A stretch of DNA of 62,518 bases from Dehalococcoidia bacterium UBA5760. GTDB lineage: Bacteria; Chloroflexota; Dehalococcoidia; Dehalococcoidales; UBA5760. The notes under the pieces are model-generated. The model did no database searches and was not told the DNA's origin. It saw only the letters and a list, made by a program, of their open reading frames with translations. Each line of letters begins with the position of its first letter. Within the stretch, counting starts at the first letter, position 1. The DNA is taken from positions 18,628-81,145 of the forward strand of contig DIFA01000011.1 of assembly GCA_002418895.1 (NCBI GenBank), written 5' to 3'. Below, in pieces: positions 1 to 9,130 of the stretch. The translations under genes and the position numbers were made by a program.

Positions 1-2
1 TC

Positions 3-1100
3 CAGATGAACGTCGAGGATACCCGCCTTGGCGTCGCTGAATACGTGAGCCGGAAGCACGGGCTAGACACTATCGAGCTAAAATGGGGGCAGGGTGCCAA
101 ATGCATCGGTGGGGAAATAAAAGTAGACAGCCTGGAACGGGCTTTGGAGCTACAAAGACGCGGTTATATCGTAACCCCGGATCCGTCACACCCCATAAAC
201 AGAGCATCATTTGAGGATGGCTCGCTCAAGGAATTTGAACGCCATAGCCGTCTCGGCTTTATCGACGAAGAGCAATTCTATATCGAGATCGAACGTCTGC
301 GTAATCTGGGTTTCGGACGCATTACACTGAAAACGGGTGCCTACGGACTGCGTGAGCTGGCAATGGCTATCAAGTGGAGCTCGAGAGCCAACATCGACCT
401 TTTGACCATTGATGGTGCTTCCGGAGGCACCGGGATGAGCCCGTGGCGAATGATGGAGGAATGGGGTATGCCCAGCCTCTATTTACATTCAGCGGCATAT
501 GATTTCGCTAATAGAATCGCCCATAGAGGGGAGCGGGTTCCTGACATTGCCTTCGCCGGTGGTTTCAGCAGCGAGGACGGCATCTTCAAAGCGCTGGCTT
601 TGGGTGCCCCCTTTGTTAAGGCGGTATGTATGGGCAGGGCTCTGATGATTCCCGCCATGGTGGGCAAGAACATTGACCGGTGGATCAAGAACGGGGAACT
701 ACCCGGTACTGTAAGCCAGTTCGGATCCACACCGGAAGAGATTTTTGTCTGCTACGAGGAAGTTAAGGATTTAGTTGGCGCAGACGAGATGAAAAAAATC
801 CCCATGGGGGCCATTGGAATATACAGCTACTGCGAAAAGATGAAGGTGGGACTGCAACAGATAATGGCCGGTGCCCGGCGCTTCAGTATACCATCCATAC
901 GCCGTGACGAACTGATGTCGCTCACAGAGGAATGTGCCAGGGTGACCGGGATTCCCTATCTGATGAATGCCTACCGGGCAGAAGCGATAGATATCCTCGA
1001 GGGACGTAACAGGAGACCGGAGAGGCTTGTTGATACTAACGTGTTCAGTTTATCGGCCGGCTACGGAATTGGTTCCCGTAGAATAAGAACCTACGAGTAA
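3..1100 (+). CDS. Glutamate synthase-like FMN-binding domain protein (5'-truncated by window edge)
   Basis: The reading frame is open to the left edge, so the N-terminus lies outside the window; the ATG at position 6 is probably internal. The visible 365 residues match the FMN-binding (domain 2) part of GltB-type glutamate synthase: a KWGQGAKCIGGE stretch, then TIDGASGGTGMSP (phosphate/FMN loop), then FAGGFSSEDGIFKALALGA, the end of the TIM-barrel. This domain moves amide-derived ammonia onto 2-oxoglutarate, or in stand-alone archaeal-type proteins works with separate glutaminase and ferredoxin-like subunits. A C-terminal tail of roughly 90 residues beyond the barrel carries no motif I recognise. 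The bacterial GltB glutaminase domain cannot be assessed. An nrpR-type nitrogen regulator lies 1.6 kb downstream on the same strand, which fits nitrogen assimilation. Family is confident; the exact reaction is less so. Confidence 0.85.
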   Translation, partial: QMNVEDTRLGVAEYVSRKHGLDTIELKWGQGAKCIGGEIKVDSLERALELQRRGYIVTPDPSHPINRASFEDGSLKEFERHSRLGFIDEEQFYIEIERLRNLGFGRITLKTGAYGLRELAMAIKWSSRANIDLLTIDGASGGTGMSPWRMMEEWGMPSLYLHSAAYDFANRIAHRGERVPDIAFAGGFSSEDGIFKALALGAPFVKAVCMGRALMIPAMVGKNIDRWIKNGELPGTVSQFGSTPEEIFVCYEEVKDLVGADEMKKIPMGAIGIYSYCEKMKVGLQQIMAGARRFSIPSIRRDELMSLTEECARVTGIPYLMNAYRAEAIDILEGRNRRPERLVDTNVFSLSAGYGIGSRRIRTYE

Positions 1101-1167
1101 TTACTTCAATAATCACTTATATCAGGGTACGCCTATGTACTGGTTCGGCGATTAACTGTCTAAGAAT

Positions 1168-1196
1168 TTGATATCTAATTTTGCATCGGGCATTAT
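1168..1196 (+). promoter_or_regulatory. Candidate sigma70 promoter for hisH-hisF
   Basis: TTGATA (1168-1173) and CATTAT (1191-1196) are separated by 17 nt. A transcript would start near 1203, about 20 nt before the hisH ATG at 1223. It also argues against the in-frame ATG at 1181. Moderate match only. Confidence 0.4.
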
Positions 1197-1222
1197 ATGA
1201 AGAAAGCGGGAGCACCGGGAAG

Positions 1223-1849
1223 ATGATCACAATAATTGACTATGGTGCCGGTAATATGAGAAGCGTGTTCAATGCCATCACCACACTCGGCTACCAGACC
1301 AGAGTAACAAGTTCTCCAGGTGACGTGCTGGCTGCCGAAGCGATCATTCTTCCCGGTGTCGGCGCTGCCGGCGATGCCATGGAAAACCTGGAAACCTCAG
1401 GATTGATAACACCACTCCGCTTATTTATCGAAAATAACCGTCCGTTCCTGGGCATTTGCGTCGGTATGCAGCTTCTTTTTACTTATACCGAAGAAGGTAA
1501 AGGACAACAGTGTCTTGACATCATTCCCGGACAAGTACACCGGCTTTCCCCTGGGGTAAAAATTCCACAAATCGGTTGGAACCAGGTCAATCAGAGATCT
1601 TATCACCCGATTTTCGATGGCATACCGAACAGGAGCAACTTCTACTTTGCCCATAGCTACCATGCCAGCCCGAATAATGAATCACTCGTCATCGGCGAGA
1701 CAGAGTATGGCATTCCAATTTGTAGCGTAATTGCCAGAGGGAATCTGGCAGCAACCCAGTTCCACCCCGAAAAGAGCGGGAAGGTAGGTCTTAAGTTATA
1801 CGATAATTTCATAAAGCTTGCTTTAGCGAATAGGGTATTTGATATCTAG
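1223..1849 (+). CDS. hisH: Imidazole glycerol phosphate synthase, glutaminase subunit HisH
   Basis: A class I glutamine amidotransferase of 208 aa, the usual HisH size. It releases ammonia from glutamine and passes it to HisF for making IGP and AICAR in histidine synthesis. The N-terminus reads MITIIDYGAGN. The nucleophile is C79 in GICVGMQLLF, and the His-Glu pair is H181/E183 in FHPEKSG. An in-frame ATG exists at 1181, but the protein family starts at 1223, which also has a purine-rich upstream stretch (GGGAAG). hisF follows after 36 bp. No other his gene is in the window, so hisHF is apparently separate from the rest of the pathway; the AICAR produced would feed the purH product encoded 12 kb away. 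Confidence 0.93.
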   Translation: MITIIDYGAGNMRSVFNAITTLGYQTRVTSSPGDVLAAEAIILPGVGAAGDAMENLETSGLITPLRLFIENNRPFLGICVGMQLLFTYTEEGKGQQCLDIIPGQVHRLSPGVKIPQIGWNQVNQRSYHPIFDGIPNRSNFYFAHSYHASPNNESLVIGETEYGIPICSVIARGNLAATQFHPEKSGKVGLKLYDNFIKLALANRVFDI

Positions 1850-1885
1850 AAAAGCCAGACACTTTGCCGGAGAAGAAGTCTTCTA

Positions 1886-2653
1886 ATGCTGACAAAAAGG
1901 ATCATACCCTGCCTTGATTTTAAGGGAGACCGGGTAGTGAAGGGTAGGAGCTTCACCGACTTACGTTATGCCGGTGATCCCGTAGAACTGGCCAACTTTT
2001 ACTACCGGGAGAACGCTGACGAATTAGTTTTCCTGGACATAGCAGCTACTCCGGAAGCACGAGATACAATCGTTGCCGTCATTGAGAATATATCCAGGAA
2101 CGTGTTTATACCGCTCACAGTCGGCGGCGGACTACGCAATATCAATGACATCAGGCGAGTGCTGCTGGCAGGAGCGGATAAGGTCTCGATAAATACCGCA
2201 GCGGTACGTAACCCGCCGCTCATCAGAGAGAGCGCTCAAAAATTCGGCAGCCAGTGCATTGTAGTGGCAATAGATGCCAAAAGAGTGGCCGGGAGTAAAC
2301 CCGCCAAGTGGGAAGTCTATACTCATAGCGGTCAGAAATCGACTGGCATTGATGCTCTGGACTGGGCAAGACATGCGGTGATGCTCGGGGCCGGAGAATT
2401 ACTGCTCACCAGCATAGATGCTGACGGTCACCGGGCAGGATATGATATTGAGCTTACCCGAGCTATTTCAGAGGCGGTAAGCGTTCCGGTTATTGCCAGC
2501 GGCGGTGCTGGTACCCTGGAGGATGTATATCAAGCACTGGTGGCAGGTAAAGCGGAAGCAGTCCTGGCTGCCAGTATATTCCACTACGGGACGTACTCTA
2601 TCAAAGAAATCAAGGAATACCTGCACGTGCGGGGAATCCCGATAAGGTTCTGA
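1886..2653 (+). CDS. hisF: Imidazole glycerol phosphate synthase, cyclase subunit HisF
   Basis: A 255-aa TIM barrel matching HisF from end to end. It starts MLTKRIIPCLDF, containing the catalytic Asp11, and has VVAIDAKR with the second catalytic Asp (about residue 130). Phosphate-binding loops are seen as TVGGGL and ASGGAG, and the tail is AASIFHYG. The usual CLDxxDGRVVKG appears here as CLDFKGDRVVKG, with Asp and Gly exchanged; this is not a catalytic position. It closes the imidazole ring of IGP using ammonia from HisH, encoded 36 bp upstream. A HisF2-type role in sugar amidination is possible in principle, but full motif conservation favours histidine synthesis. Confidence 0.93.
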   Translation: MLTKRIIPCLDFKGDRVVKGRSFTDLRYAGDPVELANFYYRENADELVFLDIAATPEARDTIVAVIENISRNVFIPLTVGGGLRNINDIRRVLLAGADKVSINTAAVRNPPLIRESAQKFGSQCIVVAIDAKRVAGSKPAKWEVYTHSGQKSTGIDALDWARHAVMLGAGELLLTSIDADGHRAGYDIELTRAISEAVSVPVIASGGAGTLEDVYQALVAGKAEAVLAASIFHYGTYSIKEIKEYLHVRGIPIRF

Positions 2654-2693
2654 AAATGCACCCGGTACCATTCAGTTTTTAATACAGAGGTGT

Positions 2694-2699
2694 TATAAT
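2694..2699 (+). promoter_or_regulatory. Candidate -10 box for nrpR
   Basis: A perfect TATAAT lies 35 nt before the nrpR ATG. The hexamer 17 nt upstream (TTCAGT, 2671-2676) is a poor -35. I looked for the archaeal NrpR operator (GGAA-N6-TTCC) here and did not find it. Confidence 0.4.
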
Positions 2700-2734
2700 A
2701 GCGCAGAATTATCTTCAGGAGCAGAAGGATTCCA

Positions 2735-3730
2735 ATGGAGCAAGCCAATAGCTCGGATACAGAAAGAAAAATAGTAGCTATTCTGAAAATACTGAGCGAG
2801 TCATCAGAGCCTCTGGGATCAATTAATATCGCCCGTGAATTGGAGCGGGCGGGGATTTTCTTAAGTGAGAGAGCAATCAGGTATCATTTAAGGATTGCAG
2901 ATGAACGTGGTTACACTCAGCCAATGGGACGCGACGGCAGAATGATTACACCGGAAGGACAACAGGAAGTTAAAGAGGCACTGGCCCCGCAGAACCTTGG
3001 TTTCGTACGTGAGAACCTGGAGATGTTAGCCTACCAGACCACTTTCGACCCTGAAAAAGGCTCCGGTCAATTACCAATAAATACATCACTCATTAACCAG
3101 GATAAGTTCAAAAGGGCAATATCGGCCATGAAGGATGTGTTCGAATCCGGCATATGCGTCAGCGATCTGGTGGCAATAGCATCGGAAGGCGAGAAACTCG
3201 GCTCGATAGTTGTACCAAGCGGGAAAATTGGCTTAGCCACTGTTTGCAGTGTTGCCGTAAACGGGGTGCTTCTAAAGGCTGGAATCCCCACTGAGTTCAG
3301 ATTCGGAGGTGTTCTCGAAATTAGAAATTCTAAACCCAGACGTTTCGTGGCCATAATCGACTATTCCGGTACCTCTATCGATCCCTCCGAACAATTCATC
3401 CGCGCTAAAATGACCAGTGTCGGCGAAACTGCCAAGACAGGGAATGGCAAGATACTGGGTGTCTTCCGCACAATACCGGCACCAGCCCGAAAAGCCGCAG
3501 AGCAGAAGATTGCCAGGCTAAAAGAGGCAGGTATTAATGGAGTCTATGCTCTAGGCAATATCAGCGAACCGCTTTGCCAGATTCCGGTAGCCCTGAATCG
3601 TGTTGGTATTGTTCAACTTGGCGGCCTTAATCCTCTGGCCGCAGCCGTTGAAGCTGGCATCGAAATAGAAAATCTGGCCGAAAGCGGACTGATCGACTTT
3701 CAAGAGCTGAAAAGGTTCCGGCAGGTTTAG
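2735..3730 (+). CDS. nrpR: NrpR-type nitrogen-responsive transcriptional regulator (DUF128)
   Basis: 331 aa. Residues about 1-75 form a winged helix-turn-helix (RKIVAILKILSES, then LSERAIRYHLRIADERG). Residues about 85-320 form one NrpR/DUF128 effector domain, including LATVCSVAVNGVLLKAGIP, FGGVLEIRN and GRVGIVQLGGLNPLAA-like segments. In methanogens NrpR represses nitrogen-fixation and glutamine-synthetase genes and is released by 2-oxoglutarate. This copy has one wHTH and one effector domain, whereas methanogens vary between one and two effector domains. It lies downstream of the GltB-like and hisHF genes and has its own -10 box. The function as a nitrogen sensor is inferred from family and context. 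A bidirectional terminator follows. Confidence 0.85.
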   Translation: MEQANSSDTERKIVAILKILSESSEPLGSINIARELERAGIFLSERAIRYHLRIADERGYTQPMGRDGRMITPEGQQEVKEALAPQNLGFVRENLEMLAYQTTFDPEKGSGQLPINTSLINQDKFKRAISAMKDVFESGICVSDLVAIASEGEKLGSIVVPSGKIGLATVCSVAVNGVLLKAGIPTEFRFGGVLEIRNSKPRRFVAIIDYSGTSIDPSEQFIRAKMTSVGETAKTGNGKILGVFRTIPAPARKAAEQKIARLKEAGINGVYALGNISEPLCQIPVALNRVGIVQLGGLNPLAAAVEAGIEIENLAESGLIDFQELKRFRQV

Positions 3731-3764
3731 GACAAATATCTGATCCCCAAAACCTCCCCAATAA

Positions 3765-3796
3765 AAACGGCCGCAGTGTTTTGACTGCGACCGTTT
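3765..3796. terminator. Bidirectional intrinsic terminator between nrpR and groEL
   Basis: Arms 3765-3777 (AAACGGCCGCAGT) and 3784-3796 (ACTGCGACCGTTT) pair over 13 positions with one mismatch around a 6-nt loop. It lies between convergent genes. On the minus strand it is followed by a T-rich run, so it serves groEL best. Confidence 0.8.
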
Positions 3797-3820
3797 CTGT
3801 TACGATATGAGAACGGGGAA

Positions 3821-5449
<1,629 letters not shown>

Positions 5450-5491
5450 TTTTATCCTCCTTAGTCTTAGTCTACTAAGCCTTCTTATTTA

Positions 5492-5788
5492 TTATTTAGC
5501 CTTCTTGGCCAGAATATCGCTCTCACGCAAAATCATAAACTCTTCGTCTTCAATCTTAATCTCGGTACCACCATATTTGGCATAGATTACAATATCGCCA
5601 ACCTTGACATCCATGGGTATCCTCTTACCATCCTCGGACAGCCTGCCCTCCCCAACCGCAATAACCTCTCCCTCCTGAGGTTTCTCCTTAGCGGTATCGG
5701 GGAGAACAATGCCCCCCTTACTCACTCTCTCCCGCTCAATTGGTTTGACCACAACCCGGTCAGCCAACGGCTTCAGATGTCCTGCCAT
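5492..5788 (-). CDS. groS: 10-kDa co-chaperonin GroES
   Basis: 98 aa. It has the typical MAGHLKPLADRVVVKPIERE start, the mobile-loop region (VSKGGIVLPDTAKEKPQEG) and the C-terminal ILRESDILA. It caps the GroEL ring. The ATG at 5788 follows an AGGAGG. It is the first gene of the groES-groEL operon, transcribed leftward from a promoter overlapping a perfect CIRCE. Confidence 0.98.
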   Translation of the reverse strand: MAGHLKPLADRVVVKPIERERVSKGGIVLPDTAKEKPQEGEVIAVGEGRLSEDGKRIPMDVKVGDIVIYAKYGGTEIKIEDEEFMILRESDILAKKAK

Positions 5789-5839
5789 TCCAAATCCTCC
5801 TTCTTAATTATTTTTGGGATTAATCTTTTGACTATTATT

Positions 5840-5866
5840 TTAGCACTCTCAGTGCGAGAGTGCTAA
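5840..5866. promoter_or_regulatory. CIRCE element (HrcA operator)
   Basis: TTAGCACTC (5840-5848), a 9-nt spacer and GAGTGCTAA (5858-5866) match the canonical CIRCE perfectly. It covers the predicted groES transcription start. The hrcA gene itself is not in the window. Confidence 0.97.
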
Positions 5867-5871
5867 TCTAT

Positions 5872-5900
5872 ATAATACCCTATATAACAAAATGCTGCAA
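5872..5900 (-). promoter_or_regulatory. groES-groEL promoter
   Basis: On the minus strand TTGCAG (5895-5900) and TATTAT (5872-5877) are 17 nt apart, giving a start near 5865 inside the CIRCE palindrome, the usual arrangement for HrcA repression. Confidence 0.75.
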
Positions 5901-6085
5901 CACCATGGACAGGTATTTACGGCCATTCCCGGTTATTCAGAGAGACTATAGTCCCGAAATCAATCCATTGCTCCCCATAGAAATCGGTTATCTACGTCAT
6001 AACACTATTTGGAGGTCTACAAATAACACAGCGGATACCCGTGAATCAAGGCGATCAACCTGATAGGATGGACAAACACCGCTCT

Positions 6086-7063
6086 CTAAGACAGCCTCAA
6101 GGAGGGGAATACATCCAGTTCCAGACCATCCACCTTACCGGCCCGGAGGCGGTGGTATCCACAGGCAGCAATCATAGCCGCATTATCGGTACACAGGATA
6201 GGCTCCGGAATCAGTACCGTTACCGGAGAAGCCATCACCATCTGCTGGCGGAGAAATTTGTTCGACGCCACCCCACCAACCAGCAGAATATGCTTTACAT
6301 GGTATTTTTTAGCAACAGCTACAGTTTTAGACACCAGAACCTCAACCACCGCTTTCTGAAAAGAAGCCGCCGCATCCGCCGCCGATGATACTTGTCCTCC
6401 CTCTGCCAACCGTAGCAAAGCGGTCTTTACCCCGCTGAAGCTGAAGTCGTTACTACCTCTCAGCCAGGCACGCGGCAGACTCAGGCAATCAGAGCCGCCT
6501 GCCGCCGCCTGCTCAATGGCAGGACCACCAGGATAGCCCAAGCCCAGAATTCTGGCTGCTTTGTCGAAGGCCTCACCGGCGGCATCATCCCTGGTCATTC
6601 CTAACAGCACATAATCCCCATGCCCCTTCATCAGTACCAGGTCACTGTGACCGCCGGAGACAATAAGGCACAAAATAGGAAACCCAATACTCCGGTAACT
6701 GAGCCAGCCGGCATAGATATGTCCCTCAAGGTGATTGACACCGACAATAGGTAGGCCATGAGCAAAGGCAATTGCTTTGGCCGTATTCGCTCCCACCAGA
6801 AGCGAACCGGCCAGTCCGGGGCCGATAGTAACAGCGACAGCCGCTAAGTCCTCCCAGCTGACTCCAGCTTCAACCATCGCCTGCTCAACTATCGGAATGA
6901 TACTCAGGATGTGCTGCCGGGAGGCAACCTCAGGAACAATCCCGCCATACCGGGCATGGATCTTTACCTGCGAAGCAATCTTGTTGGATAATATGACGGT
7001 ACCTTCCTCAACCACCGCAGCCGCCGTCTCATCGCAGGAGGTCTCAATACCCAAGATTTTCAT
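6086..7063 (-). CDS. tsaD: tRNA N6-adenosine threonylcarbamoyltransferase TsaD
   Basis: 325 aa, with MKILGIETSCDETAAAVVEE at the N-terminus, the metal-binding HLEGH and the SGGHSDLV motif, plus DDAAGEAFDKAARILGLGYPGGP. It transfers the threonylcarbamoyl group from TC-AMP to A37 of ANN-decoding tRNAs, with TsaB/TsaE. The frame is open 23 codons further upstream, but the family N-terminus and the promoter place the start at 7063. An extended -10 box ends 9 nt before this ATG, so the mRNA is probably leaderless or nearly so. The gene is divergent from the CorC-like gene. tsaB and tsaE are not in the window. Confidence 0.95.
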   Translation of the reverse strand: MKILGIETSCDETAAAVVEEGTVILSNKIASQVKIHARYGGIVPEVASRQHILSIIPIVEQAMVEAGVSWEDLAAVAVTIGPGLAGSLLVGANTAKAIAFAHGLPIVGVNHLEGHIYAGWLSYRSIGFPILCLIVSGGHSDLVLMKGHGDYVLLGMTRDDAAGEAFDKAARILGLGYPGGPAIEQAAAGGSDCLSLPRAWLRGSNDFSFSGVKTALLRLAEGGQVSSAADAAASFQKAVVEVLVSKTVAVAKKYHVKHILLVGGVASNKFLRQQMVMASPVTVLIPEPILCTDNAAMIAACGYHRLRAGKVDGLELDVFPSLRLS

Positions 7064-7072
7064 ACTCCCGAA

Positions 7073-7081
7073 ATTATAGCA
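7073..7081 (-). promoter_or_regulatory. Extended -10 promoter for tsaD
   Basis: On the minus strand TGCTATAAT matches the extended -10 consensus exactly. Only 9 nt separate it from the ATG, leaving little or no 5' leader. The -35 region is weak (TTGTCT-like, wrongly spaced). Confidence 0.7.
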
Positions 7082-7112
7082 CAGATTACCCTCGTTGAGA
7101 CAATGTCCCCTT

Positions 7113-7141
7113 TTGACACCCCTCATAGCCAATGCTATGAT
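7113..7141 (+). promoter_or_regulatory. Strong sigma70 promoter for the CNNM/CorC operon
   Basis: TTGACA (7113-7118) and TATGAT (7136-7141) with 17-nt spacing. Transcription would begin near 7148, about 50 nt before the first gene. It is divergent from the tsaD promoter. Confidence 0.8.
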
Positions 7142-7199
7142 GGACTAAAAAGGGAAAATTGGAAGCTTCAATCTGTTTCTAAGAATGGGGTGATGATAT

Positions 7200-8486
7200 A
7201 TGAATACCACAGAAACGGTATATCTGGTTATCCTCATCGTCTGCCTCTTGCTGTCCGCCTTCTTCTCCAGTTCGGAAACAGCCTTTACCGCCCTGCAGAG
7301 GATAAGGGTCGAGCACCTGGTCAGCACCAAAGTGCCCGGTGCGGCGCGGATAGCCAGAATGATGCAGCATCCGGAGAAGCTGCTCTCCGCTATCCTGACC
7401 GGTAACAACCTGGTCAATACGGCAGCGGCATCACTGGCTACAGTACTCGCCGTCTCTTTCTGGGGAGAGCAGGGCATCCTGATTGCCACGATAGGAATGA
7501 CCATCATACTCCTGATTTTCTGTGAAACGACTCCCAAAATCATCGCTGCTCACAATGCAGAAAGAACGGCGATGAGAACAGCGCGGTCAGTAGAGATAGT
7601 CCAGGCAGTGTTTACCCCGGCTGTGCTGGCACTAAGCTCAATAGCAACCAGACTGAGCAAAATGGCCGGCGGGGAGCCGGTATCACGATCGCTGGTGAGC
7701 GAAGAGGAAATCCGTACCATGATATCGGTAGGTCATAAGGAGGGAACAGTTGAAGAAGCTGAGGCGGAGATGCTGCACAATGTTTTTGACTTCGGCAACC
7801 GGCCGGTTCTGGAGGTTATGATACCGCGTCCGGAGGTGATCGCCATAGAGCAGGGCTCGGCAGTAGCCGATTTTCTCACTACCTATGCTGAATCGCCCCT
7901 TTCTCGCTTTCCGGTATACAAGGAGAACATGGACAACGTGGTCGGTATACTCTCCATCAAGGACGTGTTGATGGCACTTGCCAAAGGCAATATCGACCAA
8001 AAAAGCAGCATCGATGACCTCGTCCGCCCCGCCTACTTTACTCCGGAGACCAAACGGATCAACGAACTCTTTGCCGAAATGAGGGACAACAACTATCGCA
8101 TGGCGGTAATCGTAGATGAGTACGGCGGTACCGCTGGCGTGGTCAGTCTGAGCCGGCTGGTCGAAGAAATCGTCGGTGAGATCGGAGACGAGTTAGCCAA
8201 TATAGAAAAGGAATACGAAGCGATTAACGAATACACATTCCAGGTTGACGGTAGTATGCGTATCGATGAAGCTAACGAAGAAATGCAGCTCGGACTACCC
8301 GATGGTGAAGACTACGAGACAGTAGCCGGCTTCATCCTCAATCTGCTGGGGCATATCCCGAGACGGGGAGAACAGTTAAAGTACAAGGGCTTAAAGATAG
8401 TGATAACCAAGATGCGCGGGCTGAAAATAGAAGAGGTCCTACTGACCAAGGAAAAGCAGAAGCAGAATGTACCGCCTCAGGGTTAG
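7200..8486 (+). CDS. Hemolysin/CorC (CNNM) family Mg2+ and Co2+ transporter-like protein
   Basis: 428 aa. Residues about 1-190 are a DUF21/CNNM membrane domain: a first helix in VYLVILIVCLLLSAFFSSSE, and further hydrophobic stretches near 90-110 and 135-150. The E-T-P motif ETTPKIIAAHNAER marks the CNNM fold. Next comes a Bateman pair of CBS domains (about 205-325; MIPRPEVIAIE, RFPVYKENMDNVVGILSIKD), then a CorC/HlyC C-terminal domain (about 340-420). Family members act in divalent-cation efflux; older hemolysin names are misleading. The ATG follows GGGGTGAT. The 3' end overlaps the DUF2344 gene by 20 bp, so the two are translationally linked. Confidence 0.9.
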   Translation: MNTTETVYLVILIVCLLLSAFFSSSETAFTALQRIRVEHLVSTKVPGAARIARMMQHPEKLLSAILTGNNLVNTAAASLATVLAVSFWGEQGILIATIGMTIILLIFCETTPKIIAAHNAERTAMRTARSVEIVQAVFTPAVLALSSIATRLSKMAGGEPVSRSLVSEEEIRTMISVGHKEGTVEEAEAEMLHNVFDFGNRPVLEVMIPRPEVIAIEQGSAVADFLTTYAESPLSRFPVYKENMDNVVGILSIKDVLMALAKGNIDQKSSIDDLVRPAYFTPETKRINELFAEMRDNNYRMAVIVDEYGGTAGVVSLSRLVEEIVGEIGDELANIEKEYEAINEYTFQVDGSMRIDEANEEMQLGLPDGEDYETVAGFILNLLGHIPRRGEQLKYKGLKIVITKMRGLKIEEVLLTKEKQKQNVPPQG

Positions 8487-9114
8487 GTTTAAACGTGGCG
8501 AGGAGATAAAGTTTATCTCCCACCTTGATTTGATACGCCTATGGCAGAGAGCGCTGCACCGGGCAAGGCTCCCGCTGGCCTACTCAAAAGGGTTCAGCCC
8601 CCACCCACAAATATCGATGGCTATGCCGCTAGCCATCGGGGTAACCAGCGAAACCGAGCTTGCCGACATCTTCTTAGACACGCCGGTCTCCCCCCACTTC
8701 TTCAACGCAGCCTTAAGCCAGCAGCTACCACCGGGTATCGAGATATTACAGGTACATCCCATCTCTCCTCACCAACCCTCGCTGCAATCACAGACCAGCT
8801 TCGCCGAATACGCGGTTACTATAGCAACGGACAAGGAGACAAAGGAGATAGAAGCAAATATCACCAGACTGCTTTCCGCCGAGTACCTACCCTGGCAGCA
8901 CCAGAGAGACACCGGCACACGAAGCTACGACCTGAGGGCACTAATCTCCGACCTGTGGCTTATAGACCGATCCCCTACCTGCTGCACAATTGGCATGAAA
9001 CTGCGCTGCGACAGCAACGGATCGGGAAGGCCGGAGCAGGTTTCCCTCGCCCTCGGCTTCATTGAGCAGCCCCGGTCAATACACCGCACCAAGCTCATAC
9101 TAAAGACAGCCTAG
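8467..9114 (+). CDS. TIGR03936/DUF2344 family radical-SAM-associated protein
   Basis: 215 aa starting MYRLRVRFKRGEEIKFISHL with the typical LPLAYSKGFSPHPQISMAMPL segment. That is the DUF2344 signature, usually fused to or adjacent to a B12/radical SAM protein of unknown function. No radical SAM gene lies next to it here; it sits between the CorC-like gene (20-bp overlap) and tilS (16-bp gap). Family is clear; the biochemical role is not known. It is translated from an ATG inside the preceding gene, whose AGGAAAAGCAGAAG run may supply the ribosome binding site. Confidence 0.85.
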   Translation: MYRLRVRFKRGEEIKFISHLDLIRLWQRALHRARLPLAYSKGFSPHPQISMAMPLAIGVTSETELADIFLDTPVSPHFFNAALSQQLPPGIEILQVHPISPHQPSLQSQTSFAEYAVTIATDKETKEIEANITRLLSAEYLPWQHQRDTGTRSYDLRALISDLWLIDRSPTCCTIGMKLRCDSNGSGRPEQVSLALGFIEQPRSIHRTKLILKTA

Positions 9115-9130
9115 TAAAACGGGGACCCAT

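Noticed and set aside
2654..2734. Archaeal NrpR operator GGAA-N6-TTCC upstream of nrpR.
   Set aside because: Only single half-site-like strings (GGATTCC) occur, without the required spacing.
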